NCBI GenBank assembly: GCA_937974275.1
Contig: CALJIF010000033.1
Span: 1 to 25,510 of the forward strand
From: an uncultured Flavobacteriales bacterium
GTDB lineage: Bacteria > Bacteroidota > Bacteroidia > Palsa-965
Direction: 5' to 3'
DNA length: 25,510 bases
Shown: positions 1 through 8,695 of the stretch, in pieces
Position numbering within the stretch: the stretch's first letter is position 1
Layout of the letters: each line of letters opens with the position of its first letter
The notes under the pieces: model-generated
The model's input: only the letters and a program-made list of their open reading frames with translations
The model's database searches: none
What the model was told of the DNA's origin: nothing
Program-made: the position numbers and the translations under genes

Positions 1-11
1 TGTTTTGTTTA

Positions 12-341
12 TTATTCCTGCTCGGCAGAAGGACGACGGAAATACACTTTTCCTTCTACGAACTCTTGCATAGCAATGCTGTGCGGCTTTGGAAGACGCT
101 CGTAAAACTTAGAGATTTCAATCTGCTCGCGATTTTCGAACACTTCTTCCAAATTGTCGGTGTGTGAAGCGAATTCGTTCAGCTTACCGGTCAATTCTTC
201 TTTCAATTCCGCGCTGATCTGATTAGCACGTTTTGAAACGATTGCCACGCTTTCGTAAATGTTTCCTGTTTCTGCATCTAATGCACGAACATCACGAGTA
301 ACAGTTGTTACTTCTGCGTTGGTTTTCTTGAAATCCACCAT
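12..341 (-). CDS. rpoZ: DNA-directed RNA polymerase omega subunit
   Basis: The 109-residue protein resembles the Bacteroidota-type omega subunit, a small RNA polymerase subunit that helps beta-prime folding and core assembly. The central stretch with 'NIYESVAIVSKRANQI' matches the omega helix region (roughly residues 28-45), which in this phylum is followed by an acidic, helical C-terminal half. The ATG at 341 lies 22 nt after the bamD stop codon and no promoter is visible between them, so the two genes are probably co-transcribed. A bamD-rpoZ order is common in Bacteroidota. The stop codon is TAA at 12-14, so the gene is complete although it sits at the window edge. Confidence 0.88.
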   Translation of the reverse strand: MVDFKKTNAEVTTVTRDVRALDAETGNIYESVAIVSKRANQISAELKEELTGKLNEFASHTDNLEEVFENREQIEISKFYERLPKPHSIAMQEFVEGKVYFRRPSAEQE

Positions 342-363
342 AGTTGTTGTTATTGATTGATTA

Positions 364-1182
364 TTATTTGGTCTTCTTCTCGTTGGCCACTTCTTGTTGC
401 AGGCTCAACGTATTCTCATAAATCTGTCGGGCGCGCTTGCTGAATTCCGAAACGGGATAAGCCGCAACAAACGCGTTGTATTCGTTAATGGTATCTTTAA
501 TACGCTGATCCTTCTTCGCTTCCACACTATTCAACGCCAATTTGTAACGCGCATCCAATTTCATATACAAACATTCTTCACGGTACTTGGATGCCGGAAA
601 CTCTTGCAATAACTGTTCTACACAAGTTATCGTAGCTTTATAGTCGTCGATGTTGTAGTACATCTTAGTAATCTCGAATTTCTTCTTTTCAATTTTTGAA
701 CGAAGATTGTCGATCAACTTGTTGCATTCCTGTACTCGCGGACTGTCCGGATAAATTTGAACGAAATACTGGAACTCATCAATCGCCTGATACGTGTCCT
801 GCTGATCCAATGAAAATGTCGGAGAACTGAGGTAGTGACAATAAGCACTCATGTACAAACATTCTTCGGCCTTGTCGCTCAGCGGAAAAGTTCTGAAATA
901 TTGTTTGAACTGATATCCGCCCAAAATGTAATCGCCGTTATGGTAGTTGCAATACGCGAGATAGTACATCACATCTTTGCCGCGTTCCGTACTTCTCATG
1001 ATGGCATACAACTCGTCGAACAGCATTTGAGCCTTTACATAATCTTTCTTGTTGTAATACTCAATAGCCTTGTTGTACTTGAGTTCAATATCGTCGCTCT
1101 TTTGAATTTTGTTAAATTCATTACAGCCTGTTCCGATGAACAAGTACAGGAAAGAAAGTAATATCAGGGCGTGTTTAGCCAT
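364..1182 (-). CDS. bamD: Outer membrane assembly lipoprotein BamD
   Basis: BamD is a periplasmic lipoprotein of the BAM complex that folds beta-barrel proteins into the outer membrane. The 272-residue product has a signal peptide ending in a lipobox (…FIGTGC, Cys20) and is then almost wholly alpha-helical with TPR-like repeats, for example 'YNKAIEYYNKKDYVKAQMLFDELY' (about 36-59), 'YQFKQYFRTFPLSDKAEECLY' and 'EFQYFVQIYPDSPRVQECNKLID'. Its length fits BamD of this phylum (about 260-290). It precedes rpoZ by 22 nt. A TACCTTTG -7 element at 1194-1201 lies 11 nt upstream of the ATG, implying a very short 5' leader. Confidence 0.88.
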   Translation of the reverse strand: MAKHALILLSFLYLFIGTGCNEFNKIQKSDDIELKYNKAIEYYNKKDYVKAQMLFDELYAIMRSTERGKDVMYYLAYCNYHNGDYILGGYQFKQYFRTFPLSDKAEECLYMSAYCHYLSSPTFSLDQQDTYQAIDEFQYFVQIYPDSPRVQECNKLIDNLRSKIEKKKFEITKMYYNIDDYKATITCVEQLLQEFPASKYREECLYMKLDARYKLALNSVEAKKDQRIKDTINEYNAFVAAYPVSEFSKRARQIYENTLSLQQEVANEKKTK

Positions 1183-1193
1183 AATTTAGCGGG

Positions 1194-1201
1194 CAAAGGT
1201 A
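1194..1201 (-). promoter_or_regulatory. Bacteroidota -7 promoter element of bamD-rpoZ
   Basis: TACCTTTG matches the TAnnTTTG -7 consensus of the Bacteroidota primary sigma factor. It lies 11 nt before the bamD ATG. No clear -33 TTTG was seen at the usual 19-21 bp distance. Confidence 0.5.
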
Positions 1202-1221
1202 GTAAATTCCCCCGAAATGAT

Positions 1222-1899
1222 CTAACGGGGAAGGTCGTCGCTATAATGCCGCAACGCCTTTTCGTCGAGAAGACGGATTTTCTTCCCATCCGTTGCCAAT
1301 AAACCTTCCTCTTTCAACTGTTGAATCAGGCGAATTGCGGTTTCTGTTACCGTTCCTACCAATGCCGCCAATTCTTCTCGTGTTAAGCCAACAGCAAGGG
1401 TTTGACCGTCTTCTTCATAACCGAATTTATCAACGAGAAGAATCAACGCATCCGCTAAACGCGCTTTTACCGTTTTTCGCGCAAGTCCGGCCAAATGATG
1501 CTCCGCATGTCGCAATTCCTCCGTTAATAAACGAATAACCGCATGAGAAAGGGACGCATTGCTATCGAGTAACAGCAAAAAATCGTTTTTAGGTATAAAC
1601 CAAACTTCCGATGACTCTAATGCTTCAGCTGTGCACGAATACGTATCGCTGCCTAATACAGCCCGATAGCCCATCATATCGCCCGGCCGTCCCAAATGTA
1701 TAATTTGTTCGCGTCCGCCGGCATCGGTGGTATACAACTTAAATTTACCCGCTGCCACGTAATACACGCCTGTAGCGGTTTTGCCTTCAAAAAACAAGCG
1801 ATCGCCTTTACGCAAACGGTGTTCGGAAACAGACTTTTTAAGCACCTCCATTTCAGCGCCACTTAACGATTCTTCCAAACTAAAATGCGGTCGTTTCAT
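1222..1899 (-). CDS. Crp/Fnr family transcriptional regulator
   Basis: The predicted protein of about 225 residues has an N-terminal cyclic-nucleotide-binding-like beta-roll (about residues 15-125, with 'GDRLFFEGKTATGVYYVAAGKFKLY' and 'GRPGDMMG'), a long dimerisation helix, and a C-terminal Crp-type winged helix ('LTREELAALVGTVTETAIRLIQQL'). It is a DNA-binding transcription factor of the Crp/Fnr superfamily. No Fnr-type cluster of cysteines is seen, and the ligand cannot be read from sequence. The reading frame extends to a TTG at 1932, but I chose the ATG at 1899 because the upstream codons form a terminator hairpin for sucC and the normal N-terminus starts at MKRPHFSLEE. No independent promoter was identified, so expression may depend on read-through from sucC. 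Confidence 0.85.
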   Translation of the reverse strand: MKRPHFSLEESLSGAEMEVLKKSVSEHRLRKGDRLFFEGKTATGVYYVAAGKFKLYTTDAGGREQIIHLGRPGDMMGYRAVLGSDTYSCTAEALESSEVWFIPKNDFLLLLDSNASLSHAVIRLLTEELRHAEHHLAGLARKTVKARLADALILLVDKFGYEEDGQTLAVGLTREELAALVGTVTETAIRLIQQLKEEGLLATDGKKIRLLDEKALRHYSDDLPR

Positions 1900-1930
1900 A
1901 AAAAAAGAGTCCCAACAAACGTCGGAACTC
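1900..1930 (-). terminator. Rho-independent terminator of sucC, abutting the crp-like start codon
   Basis: On the minus strand GAGTTCC (ending the left arm) pairs with GGGACTC through 7 bp including one G-T wobble, with a loop of about 10 nt, followed by seven T (1900-1906). It lies 22 nt past the sucC stop codon. The T-tract touches the ATG of the downstream Crp/Fnr gene, so termination here would also control expression of that regulator. Confidence 0.6.
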
Positions 1931-1952
1931 AAAAGTACAATTTATTAAAAGA

Positions 1953-3167
1953 CTATCCTTTTACCACGTCTTTAACGAGGTCAGCAGCTTCCTGCAACTG
2001 AATAGCAGAGAACACTTTAAGACCTGATTCGTTAATGATTTTTTTTTTTTTTTCCGCATTAGTTCCTTGCAAACGAACGATAATCGGAATCTTGATATCA
2101 CCGATGTTTTTGTACGCATCAACAATTCCTTGTGCCACACGATCACAACGTACAATACCGCCGAAAATGTTCACCAGAATTGCCTTTACGTTCGAATCGC
2201 GAAGAATGATACGGAACGCCTGTTCAACACGAGCAGCATTCGCAGTACCGCCAACGTCCAGGAAGTTTGCAGGATCACCGCCGGCCAATTTGATAATATC
2301 CATAGTTGCCATCGCAAGACCTGCACCATTAACCATACAACCCACGTTACCGTCGAGTTTTACGTAGTTCAGACCATAACTTCCTGCCTCAACTTCTGTA
2401 GGATCTTCTTCCGTGGTATCGCGCATTTCTGCAATATCAGGGTGACGCATCAAACCGTTTCCATCAACCGTAACTTTCGCATCAACAGCGATAATTTTGC
2501 TGTCAGATGTTTTCAATACCGGGTTAATTTCAAACATTGAAGCATCAATGCTTTCGTATGCTTTGTACAACGACGCAACAAACTTCACCATGTTCTTGTA
2601 GCTTTCACCGGATAATCCCAGGTTGAAAGCAATACGACGACACTGGAAATCGCGCAAACCTACACGAGGGTCGATCTCTTCGGTAAAAATCAATTCCGGA
2701 GTTTCTTCCGCAACCGATTCGATATCCATACCACCCTGAGGAGAATACATAATAATGTTGCGACCGCGACCACGATTCAACAATACACTCATGTAAAATT
2801 CAGCCGGTTTTTCAGCACCCGGATAATACACATCCTGTGCCACTAAAACCTTGTTTACTTTTTTACCTTTTTCGCCGGTTTGTAAAGTTACCAGCACGTT
2901 TCCAAGAATATTGGAAGAGATTTGCTTCACGTCATCCAAAGACTTCGCCAAAGCAACACCGCGTTGTTCGGTTCCTACAATTTTACCTTTCCCGCGACCA
3001 CCTGCGTGAATCTGAGATTTAACAACCCACCAACCGGTTCCGGTTTGTTTAGTAAGTTCTTCTGCTGCAGCAACCGCCTTTTCAGGAGTTTCGGCAACAA
3101 TGCCTTCCTGAATGGCTACGCCAAATTTCTTAAGAATGGATTTACCTTGATATTCGTGAAGATTCAT
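1953..3167 (-). CDS. sucC: Succinate-CoA ligase (ADP-forming) beta subunit
   Basis: SucC pairs with SucD in the TCA cycle to interconvert succinyl-CoA and succinate with substrate-level ATP (or GTP) formation. The 404-residue protein starts MNLHEYQGKSIL, the classic family N-terminus. It has an ATP-grasp lobe with 'KSQIHAGGRGKGK' (about 50-62), the metal/nucleotide site 'MFEINPV', and the C-terminal ligase domain with 'VNGAGLAMATMDIIK', 'FLDVGGTA' and 'NIFGGIVRCDRVAQGI'. The start is the ATG at 3167: the frame extends to a TTG at 3203, but that extension contains a -7 promoter element and is not family-like. sucD is not adjacent. A run of 15 A interrupts the coding strand near residues 372-376 without breaking the frame. 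A terminator follows the stop. Confidence 0.96.
   Translation of the reverse strand: MNLHEYQGKSILKKFGVAIQEGIVAETPEKAVAAAEELTKQTGTGWWVVKSQIHAGGRGKGKIVGTEQRGVALAKSLDDVKQISSNILGNVLVTLQTGEKGKKVNKVLVAQDVYYPGAEKPAEFYMSVLLNRGRGRNIIMYSPQGGMDIESVAEETPELIFTEEIDPRVGLRDFQCRRIAFNLGLSGESYKNMVKFVASLYKAYESIDASMFEINPVLKTSDSKIIAVDAKVTVDGNGLMRHPDIAEMRDTTEEDPTEVEAGSYGLNYVKLDGNVGCMVNGAGLAMATMDIIKLAGGDPANFLDVGGTANAARVEQAFRIILRDSNVKAILVNIFGGIVRCDRVAQGIVDAYKNIGDIKIPIIVRLQGTNAEKKKKIINESGLKVFSAIQLQEAADLVKDVVKG
2039..2053 (-). repeat. 15-nt homopolymeric A tract inside sucC
   Basis: On the coding strand the codons GAA-AAA-AAA-AAA-AAA-ATC give an uninterrupted A15, encoding Glu-Lys4-Ile. The downstream frame is intact and family-like, so the assembled length keeps the gene open. 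Tracts of this length are prone to replication and transcription slippage. Confidence 0.9.
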
Positions 3168-3191
3168 AGCTATGGTATTTTTCTGAACGGA

Positions 3192-3199
3192 CAAAAATA
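3192..3199 (-). promoter_or_regulatory. Bacteroidota -7 promoter element of sucC
   Basis: TATTTTTG matches TAnnTTTG and ends 24 nt before the chosen sucC ATG. Its position inside the longer TTG-initiated frame supports the start at 3167. A clear -33 element was not seen. Confidence 0.45.
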
Positions 3200-3370
3200 A
3201 CAAGGTTTTTCAATCACGAACTGCATTTGCGGGTGCTGATGGTAATTTGTTGATAACTCCGCCTGTCTTATCCTAGCCGATTGCCATTTATCGAATGTTA
3301 ACATCCATTCATCATTTTTTGTAACTACCACTCGTTTTAAGGTTATAGTTTCGCCTTACAAATAACAACG

Positions 3371-5839
3371 ATGCGTTTCCCCCTTTTACTGTCCCTGTTT
3401 ATAGTTGCTACCCAAGTGATCGCCGGAAACGATACGCTTATTCAGCGCAAGCGCACACAAGCTATCCGTGTTGATCGTTCCTTTGACATTGACGGTTTAT
3501 TGCAAGAGCCGGTATGGCAATCTATTCCGGTGGCGGCAAATTTTATTCAGAATTCTCCAACCGAAGGCGCTCCGGTATCGTTTGATACTGAAGTGAAAAT
3601 TGCATACGATAATACCACGTTGTACATCGGCGCCATGATGTACGATCAACAGCCGGACTCTATCAGCAAACAATCCGGTATTCGCGATTCCTACCTCAAC
3701 GCCGATAATTTTCGTGTAGTATTTGACACCTATAATACCCAACAAGACGGGTTCATATTTATAGTAACGGCATCCGGCGTCCAAAGTGATTCCCGAATGA
3801 CCGATCCGAACTACAATGCTGTATGGAAAAGTAATGTGAAAATTTTGCCGAACGGATGGAGTGTAGAAATCGCCATTCCCTGGTCTGCTTTGCGTTTCCC
3901 AACTGAAGATGATCGTGCCTGGGGTGTTCAATTTACGAGAAATGTTCAGCGGAAATTTGAATTTGATCAATGGGCATTAACTCCGAAAGGTCAGGCCAAT
4001 CCATTAAAATACTATGGCTTACTGGAAGGATTAAAAAACATAGCCTCGCCGGTTCGATTGTCGTTAACGCCATATTCGACGGCTATTTGGGAACGTGATC
4101 AACGATTTGGTCCACAAGAAGGTTCGGGGTCATTAGCCGGAGGAATGGACGTTAAATACGGCTTAAATGAAAGCTTCACGGTGGACATGACATTACTTCC
4201 TGACTTCTCGCAAGTGCAAAGCGATAACATTGTCAAAAATTTGCGTGCGTTTGAGGTGCAATTTGCCGACTTCCGCCCCTTCTTTACCGAAGGTGTTGAC
4301 TTATTCCAACGCGGTAATCTCTTTTATTCGCGGCGAATCGGGAAAACACCTGACCTCTTCTATTCCGTACCGTACATGACCAACGACAATGAAGTCGTCA
4401 TTAAGAACCCGTCGCGCGCCAAACTCATCAATGCTACGAAGGTTTCAGGACGCACCAACCATGGAATCGGGATTGGTGTTTTGAACGCCGTGGTAGACAA
4501 TACGTACGCCACCGTTCGGGATACCATAACCGGTATGGAACGACGAATTTTAACCGAGCCCAGATCAAATTATAACATTGTCGTTTTCGACAAGCAAATG
4601 GATCATGGATCTAATGTTTATTTCATTAATACGAATGTTATACGTGCAGGAAAAAATCCAAGTTCCAATGTCACCGGCGCAGGGTTTTCTTTAAATGACA
4701 AGTCTAATATTTGGAACGTATCGGGTAACGGTGGTTTAAGTAATAATATGACTCCTGATCCTAATGAGAATGGTGTGTTCACCTCCAATATCGGCTATCG
4801 TTATGATGTGGGCGTGTCGAAAACCAGCGGTACCTGGCAGTTTGGGGCAAATCGCGAAGAAGTACATCGCAACTGGGATATTAATGATTTGGGGATCAAT
4901 TTTGAAACAAATTATGCCGCCAATGATGCTTTTATTTCATATAATCAATTCAATCCCAAAGGAGCATTCAACATGCTGAATATCATGCTCAGCAACAATT
5001 ATACCTACAATCTGCTGACCAAAGACCGTATGAGATATACGATTAATTTTAACTTTTTTGGTCAGTTAACGAATTTCTGGACGGTTTATCTTGGAGGTGA
5101 TTTGACACCCGTTGAAATGCGCGATTACTTTGAACCAAGAACTCCCGGATGGTATTACACAAAACCAAAGTCTGCTACTGTTTGGGGTGGAGTTAATACA
5201 AATACGAATAAAAAATTAAGCGGTGGAATTAACTTTTGGGGCGGACGTTCAGGATATATATCACCCACAATTCCGAAAAATCCGTGGTTAGGAATCGGCG
5301 GTAACATGACCTGGCGCGCCACCGATCGATTTTCGATGGATGTTTTCTTTGATCAAAGTAATGACATTGGAGATCGCGGATTTGTGTTTAAAGAAAATGA
5401 TGGCACTATAGTTTTCGGGCGACGCATTCTACACGGCATGACATCTAACTTAAATGTCAGTTACGTATTTAAGACCGATATGACAATTTCCGTATTAGCT
5501 CGTCATTACTGGCAAAGCGGCAAATACACCAATTATTATGTATTGCTGGAAGACGGCTATTTACGAGATTATGTGAATTATGAAAACAATCATAATTTTA
5601 ATTTTAATTCATTTAATGTAGACATTGTGTATAGTTGGATTTTCGCTCCGGGCAGTATTTTAAGTGCCTCTTACCGCTTGAATACGTTGCAGGAAGATCA
5701 GTTGGTGAATTACAATTATTGGAAAAACTTCTCCGGTACTGTTCAGGGACCGCAATACAATCAGTTTTCGTTACGTGTATTGTATTTCATCGACTATCTG
5801 TACATCAAGAAATGGCAGGATAACCGTAAGCACAGATAA
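3371..5839 (+). CDS. DUF5916 outer-membrane protein with CBM9-like N-terminal domain
   Basis: The 822-residue protein has a signal peptide (cleavage near residue 18, …QVIA). A carbohydrate-binding family 9-like beta-sandwich follows (about 35-215, 'FDIDGLLQEPVWQSIPVAANFIQNSPTEG', 'VKIAYDNTTLYIGAMMYD', 'GWSVEIAIPWSALRFP'). The long C-terminal part has DUF5916 hallmarks ('LTPKGQANPLKYYGLLEGLKNI', 'DFSQVQSDNIVKNLRAFEVQFADFRPFFTEGVDLF') and alternating hydrophobic beta-strands that look like an outer-membrane barrel. The family is widespread in Bacteroidota and its substrate is not established; the CBM9-like domain suggests a glycan- or ligand-binding surface role. The 203-bp upstream region is shared with divergent sucC. 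A weak promoter candidate (TTTG at 3318-3321, TAGTTTCG at 3346-3353) is seen. No downstream terminator was recognised. Confidence 0.85.
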   Translation: MRFPLLLSLFIVATQVIAGNDTLIQRKRTQAIRVDRSFDIDGLLQEPVWQSIPVAANFIQNSPTEGAPVSFDTEVKIAYDNTTLYIGAMMYDQQPDSISKQSGIRDSYLNADNFRVVFDTYNTQQDGFIFIVTASGVQSDSRMTDPNYNAVWKSNVKILPNGWSVEIAIPWSALRFPTEDDRAWGVQFTRNVQRKFEFDQWALTPKGQANPLKYYGLLEGLKNIASPVRLSLTPYSTAIWERDQRFGPQEGSGSLAGGMDVKYGLNESFTVDMTLLPDFSQVQSDNIVKNLRAFEVQFADFRPFFTEGVDLFQRGNLFYSRRIGKTPDLFYSVPYMTNDNEVVIKNPSRAKLINATKVSGRTNHGIGIGVLNAVVDNTYATVRDTITGMERRILTEPRSNYNIVVFDKQMDHGSNVYFINTNVIRAGKNPSSNVTGAGFSLNDKSNIWNVSGNGGLSNNMTPDPNENGVFTSNIGYRYDVGVSKTSGTWQFGANREEVHRNWDINDLGINFETNYAANDAFISYNQFNPKGAFNMLNIMLSNNYTYNLLTKDRMRYTINFNFFGQLTNFWTVYLGGDLTPVEMRDYFEPRTPGWYYTKPKSATVWGGVNTNTNKKLSGGINFWGGRSGYISPTIPKNPWLGIGGNMTWRATDRFSMDVFFDQSNDIGDRGFVFKENDGTIVFGRRILHGMTSNLNVSYVFKTDMTISVLARHYWQSGKYTNYYVLLEDGYLRDYVNYENNHNFNFNSFNVDIVYSWIFAPGSILSASYRLNTLQEDQLVNYNYWKNFSGTVQGPQYNQFSLRVLYFIDYLYIKKWQDNRKHR

Positions 5840-5876
5840 TTTTTCGGACAACATATCGGGCTGAATGCAGTTTGTG

Positions 5877-5884
5877 TATCTTTG
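5877..5884 (+). promoter_or_regulatory. Bacteroidota -7 promoter element of the first kelch/T9SS gene
   Basis: TATCTTTG is an exact match to TAnnTTTG, 46 nt before the ATG at 5931, in the 91-bp gap after the DUF5916 gene. No good -33 TTTG is seen. Confidence 0.5.
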
Positions 5885-5930
5885 GAAGTATATCCGCGTC
5901 CCCGGGATAAAATCAACCAACTGAATACAC

Positions 5931-8639
5931 ATGAACCGTGTGATACGCACGATTTTTATCCTGCTATTCGCTGCACTTTTCTCCGTCAGTATCCGGGCAC
6001 AAACGGGTACGTGGGTGTGGATGAAAGGCGCTGCTACAGCCAATCCTGCTGCTAATTTCGGAGTTCAGGGTGTTGCTGCTCCAACCAATACGCCATCCGG
6101 TTTGTATGAACCATACGAGTTTCAGGATGCTGCCGGTAACTTCTGGATTTTTGGCGGGCGTGTTTCAATTTCCTTTCAAATGTTCGCCGATCTCTGGCGT
6201 TTTAATCCAACCACTAACGAATGGACATGGATAAAAGGTCCGGGAGTTCCTAATGCTATGCCCAATTACGGCACCCAAGGTGTAAGTGCTCCAACCAATA
6301 ATCCCGGTGCACGTTACCGCGGTTTCAGTTGGGTAGATAATGCCGGTAATTTCTGGATCATGGGAGGTTACGGCTACGATGTCAACGGCACTCAAGGCGC
6401 GTTGAATGATTTGTGGAAATATGATGTCACCACGAACGAATGGACTTGGATGAAAGGATCCAACTTGGTTGGTAATGCCGGATCTTACGGAACAATTCAA
6501 ATTCCAAGCATGGCAAATAATCCACCTGCACGTGAAGCTTGCTCTGCCGCATGGACTGCAGCCAATGGCGATTTGTGGTGTTATGGAGGTGAAGGTATTC
6601 CGGGAACATTCGGAGACATGTGGAAATACTCGCCGACAACAAATATGTGGACATGGATGAGCGGATTAAACACTACAAACAATCCCGCAAATCACGGTAC
6701 GCTTAATGTTCCGAGTCCCGGAAATTACCCGGGGTCGCGAGCTGTATTTAGCAGATGGAAAGACAGTAACGGGCGTTTTTGGATGTATGGAGGAATTTGG
6801 AGTGGATCAACATATTCCGATATCTGGATGTTTGATCCTGCCACCAACATTTGGACCTGGAAAGGCGGAACATTACAACTCAATGATCCCGGCAATTACG
6901 GCCAGAACTGCTTGGCCGGTGGTTTCTTTCCATGTGGTCGGACAGAATCTCGTGCAACATGGCAGGATGCCTGCGGACGCTTGTTCATGATGGGAGGTAA
7001 CAAAAATTCATTGCTTAATCAGGCTTTAAATGACATTTGGTTTTTTGATCCCGCGTTGAATGAATTTGCGATTGTCGGGGGAAGTAATGCGATTAATCAG
7101 CCGGGGAACTTCGGTGTTTTTCAAGTGCCCGCTCCCAGTAATTATCCCCCTTCTACAACGGGAAGCGTTGGTTTTAAAGATGCTCAAGGGAATTTTTGGT
7201 TATTCGGCGGGTTGTTGAATCCTGCAGGAGACGTTACGAATGCATTTTGGAAATACACGCCGCCAAATCCTTGCCCTGATTTAAACTATCAGATTACCAC
7301 TTCAACCGGTAGTGCATGCGCGCCTTCTACAACGCAATTTCAAATTACCCCAAACACTACTCAGGTCAATTATACTTGGGATTTCGGAGATCCTGTAGCG
7401 ACCAATGATACCGCATCCGGAACAACGCCAAGTTATACGTACGCAAATCCCGGAACCTATTACATCACCATTATTGCAACCAGCAATATGCCCTGCAACG
7501 TATTTACCGATACCATTATTGACACGCTTGTTGTGAATCCTATTCCCAATCCGAATCTGGGAAGTGACACCATTATTTGTGGAGTAGTTAATCAAGTATT
7601 AGACCCTCAAATCATTGGTACGAATTATTTGTGGTCAACCGGAGACACCACGCAATCGATAGCTATAAATGCTTCCGGAACATACATCGTTGGAGTCACT
7701 CAAAATGGTTGCACAGGGTATGACACTGTAGTTGTTACCAATTTTCTGCCACCCGATTTAGGTAATGATACCAATTTGTGTGAAGGATTGAATATTTCCT
7801 TTAATGCGGGATTTTATGATTCGTATTCCTGGAACACCGGCGCACAATCTTCGGGTATAACCGTAACCACCACCGGAACCTACATTGTAAATGTGTCCAT
7901 TGCGTCGTGTCAGTTTTCTGATACTGTTGTTGTGAATTTCTTCCCTATTCCTGTTGTGAATTTAGGAAGTGATACATCGCTGTGTCCCGGAGATACACTG
8001 TATTTAAATGCAGGTAATTCAGGGGCTACATACGCATGGAACAATGGCAACACGGATAGTTTGCAGGTGGTTACAAGCACCGGTTATTACAACGTTATCG
8101 TGTCGCAAAACGGCTGTTCGGGAGTAGGTGATGTGGATGTCAGCTTCTTTGATGATATTGAGTTGGGGCCACCAATTCCGTTTTGTAATACGGAGTCCAT
8201 CACATTGGTTGCCGGTCCTGTCGGTTACAATTATTTATGGAATACGGGGGAAACTACCAATACCATACAAGTTGCCTCAGCCGGAGATTATATCGTAGAA
8301 GTAAATGATGGTCGTTGTGTGTTGAGCGATACTATACAAGTAACAGGCGCTCCGGGCTTAGGATTGATGTTTGTGCCTAATGCATTCACCCCAAATGGAA
8401 AAGGGCAAAATGAAATTTTCCGAGCGTATGGCGACGGCATTACATTTTTTGAAATGCAAATTTTCAACAGATGGGGAGAACTGATTTGGGAAGGTGACGA
8501 TATTAATGATGGTTGGGATGGTACAACAGGAAATTTGAAGGCTCCGGAAGGAGTTTATGTGGTTCGCGTCTTATACAGAACAGAATGTCAAGGTGAGCAG
8601 GATATCGAGCGTTTCGGCCATTTAATTTTAATTCGTTAA
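5931..8639 (+). CDS. Secreted kelch-propeller protein with PKD/Ig-like repeats and T9SS type B sorting domain
   Basis: The 902-residue protein has a signal peptide (cleavage near residue 24, …SIRAQ). Six kelch-type blades occupy about residues 26-445, each with W-x-W-M-x-G, a 'YGTQGV..P.N.P..R' segment and 'GNFW.FGG…DLWKYDPTTNEW'. A PKD domain follows ('YTWDFGDPVA', about 450-540), then four Ig-like modules of the 'LGxDTxxC…LNAG…YxWxxG' type (about 545-810). The C-terminal gliding-motility-associated (type B) T9SS signal is 'FVPNAFTPNGKGQNEIFRAYGDG…MQIFNRWGELIWE…GWDG' (about 815-902, ending LILIR). The protein is probably exported to the cell surface or secreted by T9SS. It is paralogous to the gene at 9402. 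The propeller's ligand is unknown. Confidence 0.88.
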   Translation: MNRVIRTIFILLFAALFSVSIRAQTGTWVWMKGAATANPAANFGVQGVAAPTNTPSGLYEPYEFQDAAGNFWIFGGRVSISFQMFADLWRFNPTTNEWTWIKGPGVPNAMPNYGTQGVSAPTNNPGARYRGFSWVDNAGNFWIMGGYGYDVNGTQGALNDLWKYDVTTNEWTWMKGSNLVGNAGSYGTIQIPSMANNPPAREACSAAWTAANGDLWCYGGEGIPGTFGDMWKYSPTTNMWTWMSGLNTTNNPANHGTLNVPSPGNYPGSRAVFSRWKDSNGRFWMYGGIWSGSTYSDIWMFDPATNIWTWKGGTLQLNDPGNYGQNCLAGGFFPCGRTESRATWQDACGRLFMMGGNKNSLLNQALNDIWFFDPALNEFAIVGGSNAINQPGNFGVFQVPAPSNYPPSTTGSVGFKDAQGNFWLFGGLLNPAGDVTNAFWKYTPPNPCPDLNYQITTSTGSACAPSTTQFQITPNTTQVNYTWDFGDPVATNDTASGTTPSYTYANPGTYYITIIATSNMPCNVFTDTIIDTLVVNPIPNPNLGSDTIICGVVNQVLDPQIIGTNYLWSTGDTTQSIAINASGTYIVGVTQNGCTGYDTVVVTNFLPPDLGNDTNLCEGLNISFNAGFYDSYSWNTGAQSSGITVTTTGTYIVNVSIASCQFSDTVVVNFFPIPVVNLGSDTSLCPGDTLYLNAGNSGATYAWNNGNTDSLQVVTSTGYYNVIVSQNGCSGVGDVDVSFFDDIELGPPIPFCNTESITLVAGPVGYNYLWNTGETTNTIQVASAGDYIVEVNDGRCVLSDTIQVTGAPGLGLMFVPNAFTPNGKGQNEIFRAYGDGITFFEMQIFNRWGELIWEGDDINDGWDGTTGNLKAPEGVYVVRVLYRTECQGEQDIERFGHLILIR

Positions 8640-8645
8640 AATTAA

Positions 8646-8677
8646 TTTGCGAGCGTTGAATAAACGTACTAACTTGC
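8646..8677 (+). promoter_or_regulatory. Candidate promoter of the WG-repeat / second kelch gene pair
   Basis: A TTTG (8646-8649) is separated by 20 bp from TAACTTGC (8670-8677), which resembles the -33/-7 arrangement of Bacteroidota with an imperfect -7 element. The 13-mer TAACTTGCTGATT starting at 8670 recurs exactly at 23657, just before another gene. Confidence 0.35.
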
Positions 8678-8695
8678 TGATTAGGCAATAAATAA

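Noticed and set aside
2067..2540. Plus-strand ORFs opposite sucC
   Set aside because: They are antisense shadows of a clear sucC reading frame.
3318..3353. Firm promoter call for the DUF5916 gene
   Set aside because: The -7 candidate TAGTTTCG has a mismatch and the spacer of 24 bp exceeds the usual 19-21 bp, so it was mentioned only as a weak candidate.
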